Assembly: GCA_945897765.1 (NCBI GenBank)
Contig: CAMDGP010000006.1
Location: forward strand, 1-25,756
Origin: Chitinophaga pinensis
GTDB taxonomy: Bacteria; Bacteroidota; Bacteroidia; Flavobacteriales_D; Crocinitomicaceae
Length of the DNA: 25,756 nucleotides
Reading direction: 5' to 3'
The notes beneath the pieces were generated by a model, which worked only from the letters and a program-made list of their open reading frames with translations, was not told the origin of the DNA and did not search any database. Shown here in pieces: positions 18,401 through 25,391 of this stretch (within the stretch, counting starts at the first letter, position 1; each line of letters opens with the position of its first letter). The position numbers were made by a program, and so were the translations under genes.

Positions 18401-19818
18401 AAGAAAAAGAAGAAGTTCAACCTGCAGCTGGATTAGGAGTTCGATTATTAACAAGTGTTAGAAATGTGTCCGCAACTTTCGCGCTTAATGATGGTACAAT
18501 GCTACCAGGCTTCGGAGAAGAAACTAGCGTCTTAGGAATGAACGGAAACACCCTTGGTTTATCTGCTTTTACATTTGGAAAACAAGCTTATAACATATTG
18601 GGAAGAGAAAATGGATATAATGTTGCAACGCAATCGCGTGATAATAATTGGTTAGTGCAAAACGAAAATCTAAATCGCCAATTTACTACAACTCATTCTG
18701 CAAATCTCTCAGGAAAAGCAACTTTAGAGCCTTTCAAAGATTTGAATATCAACCTAAGTTTAACGCGTAACTATGGTAGAAATTCGGGTGAATTCTATCG
18801 TTGGAATACAATCAGTGAAGCATTTGAGAGTCAAAGTAAATTTGAAACGGCTCGCTTGACTTATTCTACCATTACTTGGAATTCTGCTTTTGTAAAAGAA
18901 GGAAGAGATTATCAGTCGCAGGTTTTCTCCAATATGTTGACAAATAGACAAACAGTTTCGCAATTGATCGGAGCTCAAAATCAAAATTCATCTTCGTTAC
19001 CAAGTGGATATTATACCGGATATTCAGGTTCGCAACAAGATGTAGTTGTGGGTGCATTCTTAACTGCTTACACAAATTCAAAAGTGAACGACAGAAATAT
19101 CAACCCAATTAAAAATATTCCACTACCAAACTGGAATATAAACTATAGTGGTTTGACACAGTTTGCTTTCACTAAAAACTTCTTGAAATCATTCAAGTTG
19201 AACCATGCTTACACGTCTTCCGTTTCGGTTGATGGAATGCAAACAAACTTAAATTCAAAAGTTGACGCCCAAGGCTTTGCCAATTCGATAGACATTAACA
19301 ACAATTATATTTCGCCTTTACAGGTTCAAAATGTGCGTATTTCTGAGAAATTCTCTCCATTAATAGGAGTCTTAGCAACTTGGAAAATCTTCGGGAAAAC
19401 ACTGACAACTAATTTTGAGTACAAGAAAAGTCGCGATGCAACCTTATCATTAAACAACAATCAGGTTACTGAAAACTTAACGGACGAGATTACATTCGGG
19501 ACTGTTTTAGTTGTACCAAAATTGAAGTTGCCTTTCGATGCAATTAAGCAAAATGACTTGATTATCAATTTGAACTTTAGCTATAGAAACAACCTAACTG
19601 TAATACGTAAAGTAGTTGAAAGCACCAATCAAGCAACAGCCGGACAAGAAGCAATTTCCTTCAAATTAGATGCAAACTATAAGCTAACGGATCACTTAAC
19701 AGCAATTTTCTACTACGACCAATCGTTGAATATTCCTAAGGTTCAAACTAGTTATGTAACGGGTTCTATGAAAACAGGTATTACGATTCGATTCGATTTG
19801 AATGCCTTAAAACAGTAA
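12478..19818 (+). CDS. sprA: T9SS outer-membrane translocon protein SprA (Sov)
   Basis: This giant protein of 2446 residues compares with about 2400 for Flavobacterium SprA. It has a signal peptide ending near residue 31 (LMLICSMEAYG, then QTD). The early region has SprA-typical blocks such as NQNINLDVTGQIGTKLKLNM and GNVSLDLPTTLIQGSQTLFG. The rest is dominated by alternating beta-strand sequence fitting the known 36-strand outer-membrane barrel, through which type IX secretion cargo leaves the cell. A highly charged Lys/Glu-rich insert lies at about residues 1930-1985 (bases 18265-18420), between predicted strands. The gene is intact, follows ruvA by 6 bases and precedes a GNAT gene by 3. 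A T9SS-dependent cargo protein is encoded 2.6 kb from its start of neighbours, at 20413. Identification is very firm. Confidence 0.96.
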   Translation: MKTKRIDNLRYLSALASVFFLMLICSMEAYGQTDPDLPFPIINPMNPYQNLPQSFDLGDPTSLQQNITYDPTTGNYIFTETLGNGILYRPPSMMTLEEYLKYEEKKSQTLDWQEIIEEETAENRTFELPIKIGSKVFENFFGSDEIKIIPGGNLELSLGATSSRYDNPMLPMRQRRVTRFDFNQNINLDVTGQIGTKLKLNMKYNTGATFDFENISKLEHTGNEDQILQKIALGNVSLDLPTTLIQGSQTLFGAKTTLKFGRATVDLIAASSKGKRTEINITGKAQVQKFELSADNYEANRHYFLNMYHQQHYDTAMSTLPVVSSTIFITRMEVWVTNRTSVTENTRNILAFADLGEAKPANWEGNPGNASPNEIPDNEANGLYEWAANQPLIRGFSNSVTVLASQINAPGPFNQAVEYEKVENARKLAESEFSYNSLLGYISLNTSLNNDEVLSVAYEYTYRGETYQVGEFSTDGASGQEALILKLLKPTITSPKNKVWDLMMKNVYSIGAFQVDQTGFKIDILYNNPETSVPAPFVPLAGVDGKQIVTLLDMDKINQNNQPFADGVFDFAPFNQIANKIDNGGTINKKNGRIYFSTVEPFGKTLADKLQDAGISPVIINKVAFTELYDSTKTAAQQIPSKNRFVFKGEYQSSISSNIPLNVMNVPQGAVSVTAGGIKLIEGQDYSIDYASSSVRILNTGILESNTPIKISIESNSVFGFQARSMIGGHYAYRFNENIKLGATWVRMMERPVTQKVDFGSEPFKNNVIGADFAIRTDVPFLTKLVDMLPVISTNQMSTLSFNGEVAHLIPGQPRAINKEGTSYIDDFEASQSAIDLKSVTAWRLASIPQGQPSLFPEATKKDLSAGFKRSKLAWYTIDPLFYQSNQLTPQHIKQNPQMLYDSRMRLVNQIDIFPNLQQQYGSIPNVAVLDLAYYPKERGYYNYDTTNTIDTSGLFINPENRWGGIMRALSTNDFELANIEFIQFWVLDPFNTDAEGVNPNSPHTGGDLYFNLGNISEDILPDSRKSFENGLPPDPQSTLNDNVDTTFWSRISTQQIVVNAFDNDEAARLNQDVGIDGWKSEEERIAYQNFVNWVQGNSVLNQATKDKMIADPSNDDYTYYLDDRYDAATLDILQRYKRFNGMEGNSPTTTMSNSINADGYPTQATNAPDIEDINGDNNLSESESYFQYKVSMRPNDLQTVGQNYITNTQVYQNGTKTETWYQFKIPIKDFEKRVNGIQDFRSIRFMRMFMKNFDEEVVLRFARLELIRGEWRRYYDDLTQPGLSVQTDPNLTSFNIAAVNIEENAQRLPVNYAVPPGIDREVDPSQVYQRQMNEQSLSLEVCNLQDGDARAAYRNVQFDVRTYKKMKMFVHAESVFQNQLKDKELSLFVRLGTDYVENYYEYELPLDVTDWGTTLPEGIWPEGNNIEIVFDDLLDLKKERNKKIEQGITGVSYVVEYAKTDPQNNQRKLKVKGSPNLQGMRTIMVGVRNPLKNDPDNIWQPDNGDAECAIVWINEMRLTDFVSEGGSAAIGQMQLQLADFATVSASGNYSGINWGSVESRVQDRQRNERIGVDMNSTVQLGQFFGKQARVSLPFFYGYSLGIINPEYDPFNPDVKLADYDLATRRERAKLGQDFTSRKSFNFTNVRKEAKAGAKPHFYRISNWSATYAYAENLRRDFNITEDLTKTWTGALNYNYTFPGKAIEPFKKIKAIEKSKWLQLVREFNLFLMPKNISFTNDYSRIYNQRQIRNIIVPDYQFDAIFLKRFDWNRNYQVGYDLTKNIKTTFTATNKSIFEEGNHGVDRTNNPEGYQEFLDTINSQIKSFGKTMEYNQSYSLSYNIPFDKFPLTNWISANAKYSGTYNWQRSPLGQTAFGNTIQNSRTINMTAQANFVTLYNKIPYFKKVLGDGKGRAVTAKINGDGKPGQTNKPTPPKPKEEFKPWKPIEEMTPKELKKYERLKKRFEKRLEREEKRKEKEKEEVQPAAGLGVRLLTSVRNVSATFALNDGTMLPGFGEETSVLGMNGNTLGLSAFTFGKQAYNILGRENGYNVATQSRDNNWLVQNENLNRQFTTTHSANLSGKATLEPFKDLNINLSLTRNYGRNSGEFYRWNTISEAFESQSKFETARLTYSTITWNSAFVKEGRDYQSQVFSNMLTNRQTVSQLIGAQNQNSSSLPSGYYTGYSGSQQDVVVGAFLTAYTNSKVNDRNINPIKNIPLPNWNINYSGLTQFAFTKNFLKSFKLNHAYTSSVSVDGMQTNLNSKVDAQGFANSIDINNNYISPLQVQNVRISEKFSPLIGVLATWKIFGKTLTTNFEYKKSRDATLSLNNNQVTENLTDEITFGTVLVVPKLKLPFDAIKQNDLIINLNFSYRNNLTVIRKVVESTNQATAGQEAISFKLDANYKLTDHLTAIFYYDQSLNIPKVQTSYVTGSMKTGITIRFDLNALKQ

Positions 19819-19821
19819 GCC

Positions 19822-20268
19822 ATGATTAAATTTCGTGCAGCAAAACCAGGTGATGAACAAGTTATTTTTGAGTTGATTTGTGAACTTGCCTTGTATGAAA
19901 AAGCACCAGAACAAGTCACAAATACAGCTGAACAATTAGCAATCGATTTATTTGAAGATAAAATCTGTGATGCAATCGTTGCAACGCTTGAAGGTGAAAT
20001 TATTGGCTTTGCCCTGTTTTATGTTTCGTATTCAACTTGGAAAGGTCGCTGTTTGTACCTAGAAGATTTTTATGTGAAAGAAGCGAAACGCCAACTTGGA
20101 ATTGGGGCAAAACTATTTGATGAAGTTGTTGCCATTGCAAAATCTCGCCAAGTAAAACGAATGGATTGGCAAGTTTTAGAATGGAACGAACCTGCTTTAC
20201 AATTTTACAGAAAACAAAAAGCAATTCTTGACGGAGAATGGGTGAATGGTCGTTTGTTTTTTGATTGA
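19822..20268 (+). CDS. GNAT-family N-acetyltransferase (SSAT-like)
   Basis: This 148-residue protein has the GNAT fold. It opens IKFRAAKPGDEQVIFELICELALYEKAPEQV, a pattern seen in spermidine/spermine and diamine acetyltransferase-like proteins. Motif A is visible as LYLEDFYVKEAKRQLGIGAKLF (residues 79-99), with the acetyl-CoA pyrophosphate loop RQLGIGA. Motif B is MDWQVLEWNEPALQFYRK, with Asn122 and Tyr129 in the expected places. The protein ends a little early (GEWVNGRLFFD) compared with SSAT at about 160-170 residues. It follows sprA after 3 bases and is likely the last gene of the operon, since the next gene has its own promoter. The substrate, polyamine or otherwise, is not shown. Confidence 0.85.
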   Translation: MIKFRAAKPGDEQVIFELICELALYEKAPEQVTNTAEQLAIDLFEDKICDAIVATLEGEIIGFALFYVSYSTWKGRCLYLEDFYVKEAKRQLGIGAKLFDEVVAIAKSRQVKRMDWQVLEWNEPALQFYRKQKAILDGEWVNGRLFFD

Positions 20269-20361
20269 TGCGAAAACTTTTAATCAACCAATATTCATAC
20301 TTCGAGTTTACATTTGTTAGAATCCCTATTTAGTTCAAATCTCGCTTCTCGCCTGCCTTAT

Positions 20362-20392
20362 TTTGTGCTTTTCGTTTAAAGGTGTATCTTTA
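20362..20392 (+). promoter_or_regulatory. Promoter of the T9SS cargo gene (-33 and -7)
   Basis: TTTG at 20362-20365 is followed after 19 bases by TATCTTTA (20385-20392), which matches TAnnTTTG at seven of eight positions. The ATG follows 20 bases later at 20413. This is the only site in the window where I see both elements at the expected spacing. Confidence 0.55.
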
Positions 20393-20412
20393 GGCATCCA
20401 AATTGTTATTCC

Positions 20413-23250
20413 ATGAAAATTGTTTTACTTTCTTTTTTGATTTTATCAAATACATTTTGTTCGATTGCTCAATTAAATTCATGGCAATCATTTACTGACT
20501 CCATCCCTACCCTTTCGTCTCCAAGAGCATGTGACTTGAATAATGATGGAGTAAAAGACATTATTATTGGCGGTGGAACAGACGGTTTAGCAAGCAATAA
20601 TGGTATAATGGCTTTTAATGGTGTTGATGGAACATTACTTTGGAAACGCCCCAGTAGAAATGAAGTTTTTGGAAGTCCAATTTTTCAAGACATTACAAAT
20701 GATGGAATTAAAGATGTTTTTATTTCAGGAAGACAAGCACAATTATTAGCAATTAATGGATCAAATGGTCAATTAATTTGGGATTATTTCCCCTATTCTG
20801 TAAACCCAGCAGATAGTGGACTTTATAATTTTTATAATCCTCAATTTATTCCAGATGTTAACAATGATGGAAAACCTGATTTATTAGTAACAAATGGCGG
20901 AAATCATGCAGCACCCGACTGGGAAACAGATAGACCACCAGGGCATTTAATGATTATTAATTCTATGAATGGTCAACTTATAGCAAAGGGAGTTGTGCCG
21001 GATAGTTCAGAAACGTATTGTTCTCCAATAGTCGTTGATGTTCAAGGAAATGGAAATCTGTGGATTTTATACGGAACAGGTGGAGAAACCCTTGGCGGTT
21101 CATTCTGGGCTTGTCCTCTAAACGATTTGTTACAATCTAATTCACTTCTGAATTCAATTCAATTAGATTCAGATCCAAACAAAGGTTATATTGCACCGGC
21201 AGCTGTTTCAAAAAACATGAACAATCAATATGATATTGTAATTCAGAGTTTTGGTGGGAAAGTAAAAAAAATAAAAGGTGCAAACTTTGGACAAATTTGG
21301 TCGTATCAATTACCAAATTCAGAATCTAGTGCTGAACCTGTTTTGGGGAATTTTGTTGGAGGAGACAATATTCCTGATGTCTTGGCTATTATCTTTAAGG
21401 GAATTGCTCCTTCCTATTCTGAATTCTATCAAGTTTTGATAAACGGATCAACAGGACAAGTTGAGTTTATGGATAGCTTAGGAACTTTTACTTATTTGTC
21501 TGCAAATGCGATGGATTTTGACAATAATGGCCGTGACGAAGGATTAGTTTCAGTTACCTATTATGAAAATGGATCTTATAAACATCGCCTTCAAAAAATT
21601 AATTTTATCGACGGAAGTATCAGTCAAATTAGTTCAACAAAGTCGGGTGTTAACCTTGGATCAACGCCTTTACTTACAGATTTAGACGGAGATAATTTAG
21701 TGGATTTAATTTATGTTGTAAAAAAAGATAGTTTAAATCCAGTTGGTTGGAAAGGAATTAATGTTTACCGTGAAGAATTAAACATAAGCGTACCAAATTC
21801 GGGTATTGCATGGGGAAGTTATTTAGGAACAGACTCAGATGGAATATATAATTTAGATCCTATCAATTGTGGACAAGGGAGTGTAATTGCATCGGTAAAT
21901 TCAATTCCACCAACGTGTAATGGACTTTCCAATGGTTCAATTTCTCTTACCCCAATTGCTGGTTCAGGACCACACACCTATCTTTGGACAACAAATAGCA
22001 ACGAATCTTCGATATCGAATCTTTCAGCGGGAACCTATTCTGTTATAGTTACTAATGCACTTGGTTGTTATGAAACCAGAACATTCAATTTAAATAATCC
22101 ATATACCATAAGTTTTGGTGGTGTCGCTTCTCCTGCCTGTTTGGATGGAGGAAATGGAACTGCAACAGTAGGTTCATCCGGCTGTCAATGTCAATTTAGC
22201 ACATGTACTTTTTTATGGGACAATGGAATTACTACAAAACCAAACAGTATGCTTACGAGTGGATGGCATTCAGTAACAATTAATCATCCAGATGGTTGTG
22301 TGGTCACAGATTCCGTTTTTGTTCCACCGGCTCTTCCAATTATTATTGATACGACCATTATTCAGAATAATTGTTTTGGAGCTAATCAGGGATCTATTGA
22401 ACTTGTTTCTTCTAATTACCCACCAACCGTTTACAATTGGTCAAATGGTGGAATAACAGCTATGAATGACAGTTTGTTAGCTTCAAATTATTCGGTAATT
22501 GTTTCGGACAATCGTAATTGTGTAGATACATTACAATTTGAAATTACTGAACCTAGCCAAATACTGGTTTCTTCTCAAGTACAAAATGTTTTATGTAACG
22601 GAAATGCAACTGGAGAAATTCAACTCCAAGCACAAGGGGGAAATGGACCATACACCTATTGGATTAATCAAACAATTGGAAGTACGATAAATTCAAATTT
22701 AGTTGCAGGAACTTACAATATGTATGCTACAGACTTATTGGGTTGTAGCTCACAATCAACATTATTAACACTTTCAGAACCAAGTGAACTAAACTTAAGT
22801 TTAACTTCTACAAATGAAATTATCGGTTTGGACGGAACAGCAACTGCATCAGTTAATGGAGGAACAGCTCCTTATTCTTACCTTTGGAATGACCCCAATA
22901 TGCAACCTGAAAATATGGCTGTTTACTTGAATAGCGGTTGGTACACAGTCGTTGTTACTGATGCAAATAATTGCCAAATTTCAGATTCTGTTTTTGTAGA
23001 TGTAACTGCTGATTTAACAGAAAATCTAGCAAATACGTTTTTAATTTACCCCAATCCTGCAAAAGAAAACGTTCAAATTATAGGTGACGGAAAATTGATT
23101 CGAATTAGAGATGCTCACGGAAAATTAATTAGAGAATTATCTTTTTCTAACCTTGTAAATATTCAAAATCTCTCTTCCGGAATTTACACGCTCGAAATTG
23201 AATCAAAAACTAATTTAGTAAAATACGTACGGTTTTCTAAGGTTGAATAA
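20413..23250 (+). CDS. Secreted T9SS cargo: FG-GAP propeller, SprB-like repeats, sorting domain
   Basis: This 945-residue protein begins with a signal peptide, MKIVLLSFLILSNTFCSIAQ. Residues about 30-450 form a propeller with FG-GAP/VCBS Ca-type loops: DLNNDGVKD (41-49), DITNDGIKD (93-101), DVNNDGKPD (148-156), DFDNNGRDE (368-376) and DLDGDNLVD (423-431). PQQ-propeller-like strands such as AFNGVDGTLLWKR are also present. Residues about 496-860 hold five SprB-like repeats, for example SIPPTCNGLSNGSISL to LSAGTYSVIVTNALGC. The last about 70 residues are a type A sorting domain with FLIYPNPAKENVQI and IQNLSSGIYTLEI. It should cross the outer membrane through SprA and be attached to or released from the surface. 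Function is likely adhesive or structural; no enzyme domain is seen. Confidence 0.9.
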   Translation: MKIVLLSFLILSNTFCSIAQLNSWQSFTDSIPTLSSPRACDLNNDGVKDIIIGGGTDGLASNNGIMAFNGVDGTLLWKRPSRNEVFGSPIFQDITNDGIKDVFISGRQAQLLAINGSNGQLIWDYFPYSVNPADSGLYNFYNPQFIPDVNNDGKPDLLVTNGGNHAAPDWETDRPPGHLMIINSMNGQLIAKGVVPDSSETYCSPIVVDVQGNGNLWILYGTGGETLGGSFWACPLNDLLQSNSLLNSIQLDSDPNKGYIAPAAVSKNMNNQYDIVIQSFGGKVKKIKGANFGQIWSYQLPNSESSAEPVLGNFVGGDNIPDVLAIIFKGIAPSYSEFYQVLINGSTGQVEFMDSLGTFTYLSANAMDFDNNGRDEGLVSVTYYENGSYKHRLQKINFIDGSISQISSTKSGVNLGSTPLLTDLDGDNLVDLIYVVKKDSLNPVGWKGINVYREELNISVPNSGIAWGSYLGTDSDGIYNLDPINCGQGSVIASVNSIPPTCNGLSNGSISLTPIAGSGPHTYLWTTNSNESSISNLSAGTYSVIVTNALGCYETRTFNLNNPYTISFGGVASPACLDGGNGTATVGSSGCQCQFSTCTFLWDNGITTKPNSMLTSGWHSVTINHPDGCVVTDSVFVPPALPIIIDTTIIQNNCFGANQGSIELVSSNYPPTVYNWSNGGITAMNDSLLASNYSVIVSDNRNCVDTLQFEITEPSQILVSSQVQNVLCNGNATGEIQLQAQGGNGPYTYWINQTIGSTINSNLVAGTYNMYATDLLGCSSQSTLLTLSEPSELNLSLTSTNEIIGLDGTATASVNGGTAPYSYLWNDPNMQPENMAVYLNSGWYTVVVTDANNCQISDSVFVDVTADLTENLANTFLIYPNPAKENVQIIGDGKLIRIRDAHGKLIRELSFSNLVNIQNLSSGIYTLEIESKTNLVKYVRFSKVE

Positions 23251-23441
23251 CTAGGTTTAATTTGAGTTTCTCTGTTCAGATTAGTGAAATAAGGTTAAAA
23301 AAAGTATTACTTAAACAAGCATAACGTATTTCCTGTAAACTTAGAAGAATCACAAAATGTACTTTTTTAATTCAAATGAAAAATAGTAGTATTCCAGATG
23401 AGCTAGCGAAAGTTTTTCTTTTTTCCAACATCTAAAAAAAC

Positions 23442-24002
23442 TTGAACGAAGAAATAGATATAGCAGCACTTCAAAAAGGAGATGAAAAGGCATACCAAGA
23501 ATTGGTAAAAGTATTTGCTAAACCAATCTTTAATACTTGCTTTTATATTCTACAAAACAAGGAAGAAGCGGAAGATGTAACCCAAGATATTTTCGTATCT
23601 ATTTATCAATCTATTTCGTTTTTCAAGGGCGACTCCAAACTTTCTACTTGGATTTATCGCATTGCAATTAATAAATGTCACGAATTACTACGCTTTAAAA
23701 AACGAAAAAAACGCTTCGGAATTCACATACCAATTTTTGGTTCTTCAATAGAAATTAAAACAGAAGCGCCCGATGAAATTTTACATCAAGAAGAACGACG
23801 AAAAGTACTGTTTAAGGCTATTTCAAAGTTGCCCGATAATCAACAAATAGCTTACACACTTTACAATATGGAAGAATTAAGTTATCAAGAAATTGCTGAA
23901 TCAATGAACTTATCACTTTCGGCGATTGAGTCCTTGATTTTTCGGTCAAAACAGAATTTAAGAAAGCTTCTTGCGGATTATTATAAAATAAATGAACTTT
24001 AA
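23442..24002 (+). CDS. ECF-type RNA polymerase sigma factor with a TTG start
   Basis: This 186-residue sigma-70 family protein has two domains. Region 2 spans about residues 15-85 (AYQELVKVFAKPIFNTCFYI, EEAEDVTQDIFVSIYQSI, LSTWIYRIAINKCHELLR). After a basic linker, FKKRKKRFG, region 4 spans about 120-180 (LPDNQQIAYTLYNMEELSYQEIAESMNLSLSAIESLIFRSKQNLRKLL). No FecI-type neighbours are present. The start must be TTG at 23442: an in-frame stop lies at 23433-23435, only two codons upstream, and no ATG occurs before region 4. A TTG start often lowers expression, which suits a regulator. It is followed by a putative anti-sigma gene after 39 bases. It probably controls the operon downstream and possibly itself. 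Confidence 0.9.
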   Translation: MNEEIDIAALQKGDEKAYQELVKVFAKPIFNTCFYILQNKEEAEDVTQDIFVSIYQSISFFKGDSKLSTWIYRIAINKCHELLRFKKRKKRFGIHIPIFGSSIEIKTEAPDEILHQEERRKVLFKAISKLPDNQQIAYTLYNMEELSYQEIAESMNLSLSAIESLIFRSKQNLRKLLADYYKINEL

Positions 24003-24041
24003 GCGCAAGTAAACATAGAAATATTCATCAAAAGAATTGAA

Positions 24042-24308
24042 ATGGAAAATAAAGAAGATTTACTAAAAATCATTGAAGAAAAATTCACTACTCGAATAGA
24101 AGTGAGCGATGAACTTCAATCGAAATTATTTAAAATTCCTTTTACAAAGAGAAAAAATAGAACTAACAATTGGCTTTTAGTTGCAGGAGTAGCTGTTTTG
24201 GTGAGTTTAAATGTGTTGGCGATTTCTAAGAAAACTAAAACGAATAAGCAAAATTATATAATTGAACAATATTCTACAAGTGCATCAAATACCGATAGTT
24301 ATGAATAA
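24042..24308 (+). CDS. Small single-helix protein, putative anti-sigma factor (CnrY-like in layout)
   Basis: This is an 88-residue protein with no recognised domain. It has a charged N-terminal stretch of about 43 residues (MENKEDLLKIIEEKF, SDELQSKLFKIPFTKRKNR) and one hydrophobic segment at about 44-61 (WLLVAGVAVLVSLNVLAI). A polar tail of about 26 residues follows and would be periplasmic. This layout and size match CnrY-type anti-sigma factors, in which a short cytoplasmic helix clamps the ECF sigma factor. The call rests on layout and on its place directly after the sigma gene. No sequence homology could be tested. The last 8 bases overlap the start of the next gene (ATGAATAA), implying coupled translation. 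Confidence 0.65.
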   Translation: MENKEDLLKIIEEKFTTRIEVSDELQSKLFKIPFTKRKNRTNNWLLVAGVAVLVSLNVLAISKKTKTNKQNYIIEQYSTSASNTDSYE

Positions 24309-24738
24309 AAAAACACTTCAAATTGTTATTGTTTTATTAGTGCTTATGAACGGTGTTTCGCTCTATTTTTTATTTCGTCCACACCCGCACCATTTTAAAA
24401 GACCACCAAGTATAGTTGATGTGTTGGATATTGAAGGAGAATCGGTGTCGAAAATTAAAGCTATTGAAGCAATCCATTTCACACAAAAAAGAATCTTGAT
24501 GAATGAAATTAGAGCCAACAAGCGCAAAGTTTATCAACTCATTGGAACGAAATTCAATTCACAAACTTTGGATTCTTTGTTGTCGTTGATTAATAGTAAA
24601 AACTACCAAACAGAAAAAATGACGTTTGACTATTTTTCAAAACTGCGAACAATTGTTCCAAAGGCAAAACAGAAAGAATTAGATAAATTTGTAATCGAAG
24701 TTATTGCTAATCAGCCCGGCCCTCCCAGACGACGATGA
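24301..24738 (+). CDS. Membrane-anchored periplasmic sensor-like protein (CpxP/CnrX-like)
   Basis: This 145-residue protein has an N-terminal hydrophobic anchor at about residues 6-25. It is directly followed by a histidine cluster RPHPHHFKRPP (H28, H30, H31). The rest is helical and charged (SVSKIKAIEAIHFTQKRILMNEIRANKRKVYQLIG), like the helical hairpin of the CpxP/Spy/CnrX group often annotated 'periplasmic heavy metal sensor'. Other possible metal ligands are H59, M67 and M107. The canonical LTxxQ motifs are not obvious. The start at 24301 is preferred over an in-frame ATG at 24262, which would overlap the upstream gene by 47 bases and add a non-hydrophobic leader. Gene order sigma, anti-sigma, sensor mirrors the content of the Cupriavidus cnr regulators. 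It overlaps the MbnP gene by 4 bases. Confidence 0.7.
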   Translation: MNKKTLQIVIVLLVLMNGVSLYFLFRPHPHHFKRPPSIVDVLDIEGESVSKIKAIEAIHFTQKRILMNEIRANKRKVYQLIGTKFNSQTLDSLLSLINSKNYQTEKMTFDYFSKLRTIVPKAKQKELDKFVIEVIANQPGPPRRR

Positions 24739-25391
24739 AACAATTTATTATTTTAACTTTTTTAATTTGCTCATTTCAAGTTGAAGCTCAGCTCAGTTTT
24801 AATTTCGCGTGGAAAAACGAAAAAATCGAACTTTTAAAATATTATCCTTTAGAAGAAAAAGACAGCATTCAATTTTCTGATTTGAAATGTTATCTCTCCA
24901 ATATTGAATTAAAAGGAAAAGGAATCAAGGACTGTAAACTTGCGTCTTCAGTTTATTTAGTTGATGCACAAGATGTTACAAGTTATATTTTAGATAACTC
25001 AATTGATACTCGAAATTTCAATTCTATTTCTTTTACCTTTGGTTTAGATAGCATTATCAATACTTCTGGGGATTTAGAAGGAGCTTTGGATCCTGTTTTA
25101 GGGATGTATTGGGCTTGGAACACAGGTTATATTCATCACAAAATTGTCGGGCATTCTTCTCTAGTCCCTACACCATCTCAACTTTTCGATTTTCATATTG
25201 GCGGATATCGAAAACCAAACGCTACTTATTTCAATCTTGATCTTCCGCTTATCGGTTCAACGATAGAACTTGATTTATATCAACTTTTCAATGAAAATAT
25301 AAACTTAAATTTGTCGCATCAATTGGTAGTTCCAGGCAAATTGGCTTTCGAACTTGCAACTGTTTTAAAGTCATCAATTCGCATTAAATGA
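24735..25391 (+). CDS. MbnP-family (copper-binding-type) exported protein
   Basis: This 218-residue protein has a signal peptide MKQFIILTFLICSFQVEA, then QL. The family signature is the block FTFGLDSIINTSGDLEGALDPVLG followed by MYWAWNTGYIHHKIVGH (residues 124-140) and FDFHIGGY (151-158). MbnP and its relatives (MopE/CorA in methanotrophs) bind copper in the periplasm or at the surface. In characterised cases the partner MbnH oxidises a Trp of MbnP to kynurenine. Candidate residues here are W126 and W128, with H134, H135, H140 and H154 as possible ligands. The assignment of a particular residue is inference. It overlaps the upstream sensor-like gene by 4 bases and the downstream haem peroxidase gene by 4 bases, so the partner pair is together. 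Confidence 0.8.
   Translation: MKQFIILTFLICSFQVEAQLSFNFAWKNEKIELLKYYPLEEKDSIQFSDLKCYLSNIELKGKGIKDCKLASSVYLVDAQDVTSYILDNSIDTRNFNSISFTFGLDSIINTSGDLEGALDPVLGMYWAWNTGYIHHKIVGHSSLVPTPSQLFDFHIGGYRKPNATYFNLDLPLIGSTIELDLYQLFNENINLNLSHQLVVPGKLAFELATVLKSSIRIK

Noticed and set aside
24262..24300. Earlier start for the CnrX-like gene
   Set aside because: It adds a polar leader before the membrane anchor. The ATGAATAA overlap at 24301 is a natural coupled start.
23442..24308. Sigma/anti-sigma pair as a FecI/FecR polysaccharide-use regulator
   Set aside because: The 88-residue protein has no FecR domain, and no SusC/SusD or TonB receptor genes follow.
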